Source of the DNA: Sulfurovum sp.
GTDB taxonomy: Bacteria; Campylobacterota; Campylobacteria; Campylobacterales; Sulfurovaceae
Assembly (NCBI GenBank): GCA_027038155.1
Contig: JALVXW010000251.1
Span: 1 to 8,643, forward strand
DNA: 8,643 nucleotides
Reading direction: 5' to 3'
Shown here one piece after another: positions 6,713-8,643 of the stretch. A program made the translations under genes and the position numbers. Within the stretch, counting starts at the first letter, position 1, and every line of letters begins with the position of its first letter. The notes beneath the pieces were generated by a model, which saw nothing but the letters and a program-made list of their open reading frames with translations, was not told the origin of the DNA and ran no database searches.

Positions 6713-6718
6713 AGTCTT

Positions 6719-6991
6719 ATGAATCAAAGAGAGAAAATAACCATACCTTCAACCATATTTACTCAAGTTGTAGATGATGAGATGATACTTTTTGATACCC
6801 AAAGTGAAAACTATTTTGGGCTTGATGTTATGGGGAGGGTCATGTGGCAAGAGCTAAGCAGGCACCATAGCCTTGTGGCACTACAGACCTATATGCTAAA
6901 GCACTATGAAGTCAGTGAAGATGTGTTAAAAAAAGATATTGATACTTTTGTGCACCATTTGCTCAAACATAAACTTATACAAGTAGGATAG
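6719..6991 (+). CDS. PqqD-like protein (RiPP recognition element)
   Basis: The 90-residue protein has the PqqD winged-helix pattern. A beta hairpin VVDDEMILFDTQSENYFGLD (17-36) with the typical D-t-x-x-x-x-Y-F-g-L-d turn leads into helix GRVMWQEL and two further helices, HHSLVALQTYMLKHYEVS and VLKKDIDTFVHHLLKHKLI. PqqD and the related lasso B1 proteins bind leader peptides and present them to modifying enzymes. The start at 6719 is chosen because it gives the usual family length. An in-frame ATG at 6671 would overlap the kinase gene by 41 bases and add 16 residues that do not look like the family. No good ribosome site is seen; the start lies 7 bases after the kinase stop, so coupling is likely. 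It is not the PQQ pathway protein: no pqqA, B, C or E is present. The likely client is the 56-residue peptide. Confidence 0.85.
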   Translation: MNQREKITIPSTIFTQVVDDEMILFDTQSENYFGLDVMGRVMWQELSRHHSLVALQTYMLKHYEVSEDVLKKDIDTFVHHLLKHKLIQVG

Positions 6992-6993
6992 AC

Positions 6994-7578
6994 GTGAACT
7001 TAACGCAGTTACTAGAGAAAGAGGGGATTACGGTTGCCCCAAACAGCATCATTAAACTTGAACATTTTGCAACCTTGTTGCATGAATGGAATCAGGTGCA
7101 TAACCTTACAGGTGCTAAAAGCATAGAGGCGATTTATGGCAATATTGTAGATGCTCTCTACCCACTTAGCTTTGTCAAAAAACCACAAACGTTGCTAGAT
7201 GTAGGTACAGGTGCAGGGTTTCCTGGGTTGGTACTGGCTATTGCACTACCAGATACCAAAGTAGTTTTGGCTGAACCACTTAAAAAAAGAGTCTCATTCT
7301 TAAAATATGCCACAATAGACGGAGCACTCTTAAATGTAACTGTAGAAGCCAAAAGAGTAGAAGATATTACCCATAGAGTTTTTGAGATGATAAGCTCACG
7401 TGCCGTTACTAATACCAAATTGCTTTTGGATTTGACACAACATCTTTCCAATTGTCAAACGGAGTATCTTTTTTATAAAGGTTCTCGTGTGTTTGATGAG
7501 GTTGCAGATGTAGAGCATCAGTTAAATTATGATATAGTACAGAAAAACCAGCGTAATTACCTATATATAAAGAGTTGA
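6994..7578 (+). CDS. rsmG: 16S rRNA (guanine-527-N7) methyltransferase
   Basis: RsmG (formerly GidB) transfers a methyl group from S-adenosylmethionine to N7 of G527 in 16S rRNA, in the 530 loop near the decoding site. The 194-residue protein is slightly shorter than the E. coli enzyme. It shows the conserved N-terminal HNLTG (36-40), the SAM-binding loop LLDVGTGAGFPGL (67-79), an acidic strand end AEP (93-95), LKKRVSFL (96-103) and the late motif ISSRAV (133-138). The start is GTG at 6994, two bases after the PqqD stop, with AGGA 5 bases ahead (6985-6988). It lies within the same gene run, so a housekeeping rRNA enzyme appears to be co-transcribed with the peptide cassette. Confidence 0.95.
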   Translation: MNLTQLLEKEGITVAPNSIIKLEHFATLLHEWNQVHNLTGAKSIEAIYGNIVDALYPLSFVKKPQTLLDVGTGAGFPGLVLAIALPDTKVVLAEPLKKRVSFLKYATIDGALLNVTVEAKRVEDITHRVFEMISSRAVTNTKLLLDLTQHLSNCQTEYLFYKGSRVFDEVADVEHQLNYDIVQKNQRNYLYIKS

Positions 7579-7581
7579 AAG

Positions 7582-7794
7582 ATGATTTTAAAATTACTTA
7601 TTTTGGCAGTAGTCGGTGTCATGATTTACCGATTTTTTGGAGGGAGACTCCCCTCTATTGGCAAAACCGCAGATGAGAAAAAATTGGATGATGATACGCT
7701 TGTAGAGTGCGAAAAGTGCTCTACCTATGTAACCGTAAAAGAGAGTATTATTGTGCAAGGAAAGTACTACTGTTCACATGAATGTATAAAATAA
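7582..7794 (+). CDS. Small membrane-anchored Cys4 protein, PP0621-like
   Basis: The 70-residue protein has one N-terminal membrane segment (about 2-18) with Arg/Phe just after it, an acidic-lysine linker, and a C-terminal domain with Cys43-x-x-Cys46 and Cys64-x-x-x-Cys68, spaced like a zinc-ribbon/knuckle. Together with the phrase KYYCSHEC this resembles small PP0621-type (metallothionein/MYND-finger-like) proteins widespread in proteobacteria. The molecular role is unknown; the domain probably faces the cytoplasm and binds one Zn2+ (inference). It begins 3 bases after rsmG and is probably translated with it. Confidence 0.75.
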   Translation: MILKLLILAVVGVMIYRFFGGRLPSIGKTADEKKLDDDTLVECEKCSTYVTVKESIIVQGKYYCSHECIK

Positions 7795-7807
7795 TAAAGG
7801 AGCAGAT

Positions 7808-8188
7808 ATGATTATTATAGGACACCCATGGATTAAGAGTAACCGTTTTCATAAAATATTTTCAGTAGAAGATATTGCTAAAACACAAGCAGATGATATT
7901 GTATTGCTTGAGCCTTTAGGAAATTCGCACCCTACTGCACAACATTGTCAAGAGCATAATATCCCTTTTGCAGTGGTGGTTAACACGTTAGATGATGCAC
8001 TCTTTGCCAATGCATTGGGGGCAAAATATATCATCTGTGAAGAGGATGATGCTCTGATGATACAGCCTATTGCACAGGAGTATCTTTTTGATACACGCAT
8101 TTTGGTACTTATACACAATGAAAAAGAGATAAGCAAAATAGCACGAGGAAAAATAGATGGTGTGATTTTTGCAGAGGCTATTTTGTAG
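7808..8188 (+). CDS. 126-residue protein of unknown function, alpha/beta-like
   Basis: I do not recognise a named family with confidence, though the sequence resembles short uncharacterised proteins annotated in other Campylobacterota. It starts MIIIGHPWI and alternates hydrophobic strands (DDIVLLEPL, IPFAVVVNTL, AKYIICEEDD, RILVLIHNE, DGVIFAEAIL) with helices such as LDDALFANALG. That order suggests a Rossmann- or half-TIM-barrel-like fold. No catalytic signature, signal peptide or membrane segment is seen. A strong AAGGAG (7797-7802) precedes the ATG by 5 bases, so this gene is efficiently translated without coupling. It sits between the PP0621-like gene and the rhomboid gene. Confidence 0.7.
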   Translation: MIIIGHPWIKSNRFHKIFSVEDIAKTQADDIVLLEPLGNSHPTAQHCQEHNIPFAVVVNTLDDALFANALGAKYIICEEDDALMIQPIAQEYLFDTRILVLIHNEKEISKIARGKIDGVIFAEAIL

Positions 8189-8193
8189 CATTG

Positions 8194-8643
8194 ATGCCAA
8201 ACAATCTATTACGCTATAGACTTACTCTTGTACTTATTGTACTCAATAGTATTGTCTATCTTCTCTCTTCTTTCTATAGCCATGCCTTGGCTGATATGAA
8301 TATCAATGTTTTGGTAGATATGGGTGCACTGTATGGTCCTTTGGTGGTGCTTAAAGGAGAGTGGTGGAGACTGCTAAGTGCGATGTTTTTGCATGGAGGA
8401 GTGACACATATTTTTATGAATATGTTCTCCTTATATCTTGTAGGAAGAGCAGCAGAAACCTATTTTGATACAAAATCTTATCTTGCTATCTATCTCTTCT
8501 CTGGTTTTATAGGAGGGGTGGTCTCTCTTTTTATGCATCCTGTGACTGTAGGGATAGGGGCATCGGGTGCCATCTTTGGGCTTTTTGGTGCACTAGCAGG
8601 GTTTTTCTTAGCACATAGAAAAAAAATAAGCACCCACTTTAAA
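8194..8643 (+). CDS. Rhomboid-family intramembrane serine protease (3' end outside window)
   Basis: The open frame from ATG 8194 runs to the window edge (150 residues, no stop). It shows the rhomboid order: a first membrane helix (about 10-28), GEWWRLLSAMFLHGG (55-69) with the W-R motif, H72-x-x-x-N76 (oxyanion-hole His and Asn, as in GlpG), then IGASGAIFGLFGAL with catalytic Ser124 in GASG. The catalytic-dyad His of the later helix lies beyond the edge. Rhomboids cut membrane-embedded substrates within or near their transmembrane segments. The ATG is 5 bases after the previous stop with no clear ribosome site, so coupling is likely; TTG at 8191 is an alternative start. The physiological substrate is unknown. 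Confidence 0.92.
   Translation, partial: MPNNLLRYRLTLVLIVLNSIVYLLSSFYSHALADMNINVLVDMGALYGPLVVLKGEWWRLLSAMFLHGGVTHIFMNMFSLYLVGRAAETYFDTKSYLAIYLFSGFIGGVVSLFMHPVTVGIGASGAIFGLFGALAGFFLAHRKKISTHFK

Noticed and set aside
5656..6991. A complete lasso-peptide gene cluster
   Set aside because: Only the precursor-like peptide, the PqqD-like protein and a kinase are present; the asparagine-synthetase-like cyclase and the transglutaminase-like protease are not in the window, and the Asp position fits poorly.
6719..6991. PQQ biosynthesis gene pqqD
   Set aside because: No pqqA, pqqB, pqqC or pqqE is adjacent; the fold is shared by many RiPP systems.
1..8643. CRISPR array, tRNA/rRNA genes, insertion sequence or phage attachment site
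   Set aside because: No regularly spaced repeats, no recognisable RNA gene, no transposase or integrase and no flanking inverted repeats were seen on either strand.

Overview
The window looks like chromosomal DNA of a Campylobacterota bacterium, most like the Sulfurovum/Sulfurimonas group. This rests on the AT-rich, tightly packed genes, promoters that show a -10 box but no clear -35, and the style of the housekeeping proteins (HemB, RibA, RsmG, a PP0621-like protein, a rhomboid protease). The assignment is inferred by eye; no search was run.

Layout: the left edge (to 128) holds the C-terminus of a DUF4214-type protein, followed by a 197-base gap with no gene. hemB lies on the minus strand (326-1297) and diverges from ribA (1389-1961); the gap between them carries a 14-bp tandem repeat and a TATAAT box that implies a leaderless ribA mRNA. 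A second TATAAT box at 1990 starts a long same-strand run of nine genes that continues off the right edge. In order these are: an exported P-domain + LamG-like surface protein; a lipoprotein with three cadherin/Ig-like repeats; a 56-residue peptide with a twin-arginine motif; an HPr-kinase-like P-loop protein; a PqqD-like protein; rsmG; a small membrane-anchored Cys4 protein; a conserved-looking 126-residue protein of unknown function; and a rhomboid protease cut by the window end.

The most interesting part is 5656-6991. The 56-residue peptide is followed by an HprK-like kinase and a PqqD-like (RiPP recognition element) protein, the gene set expected of a ribosomally made, post-translationally modified peptide. 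The peptide contains Y-x-x-P-x-L-x3-G-x5-T, which has the spacing of the lasso-peptide leader motif read by PqqD-like B1 proteins. It also carries an NRRAFLK Tat-type motif and an AKA signal-peptidase-like site ahead of a 14-residue tail ending WGWF. No lasso cyclase, leader protease or radical SAM enzyme is visible. My working model, which is inference, is a minimal peptide-modification cassette: PqqD binds the peptide, the kinase acts on it, and it may be exported. It is translationally coupled to two surface proteins, and rsmG and other housekeeping genes follow in the same run.
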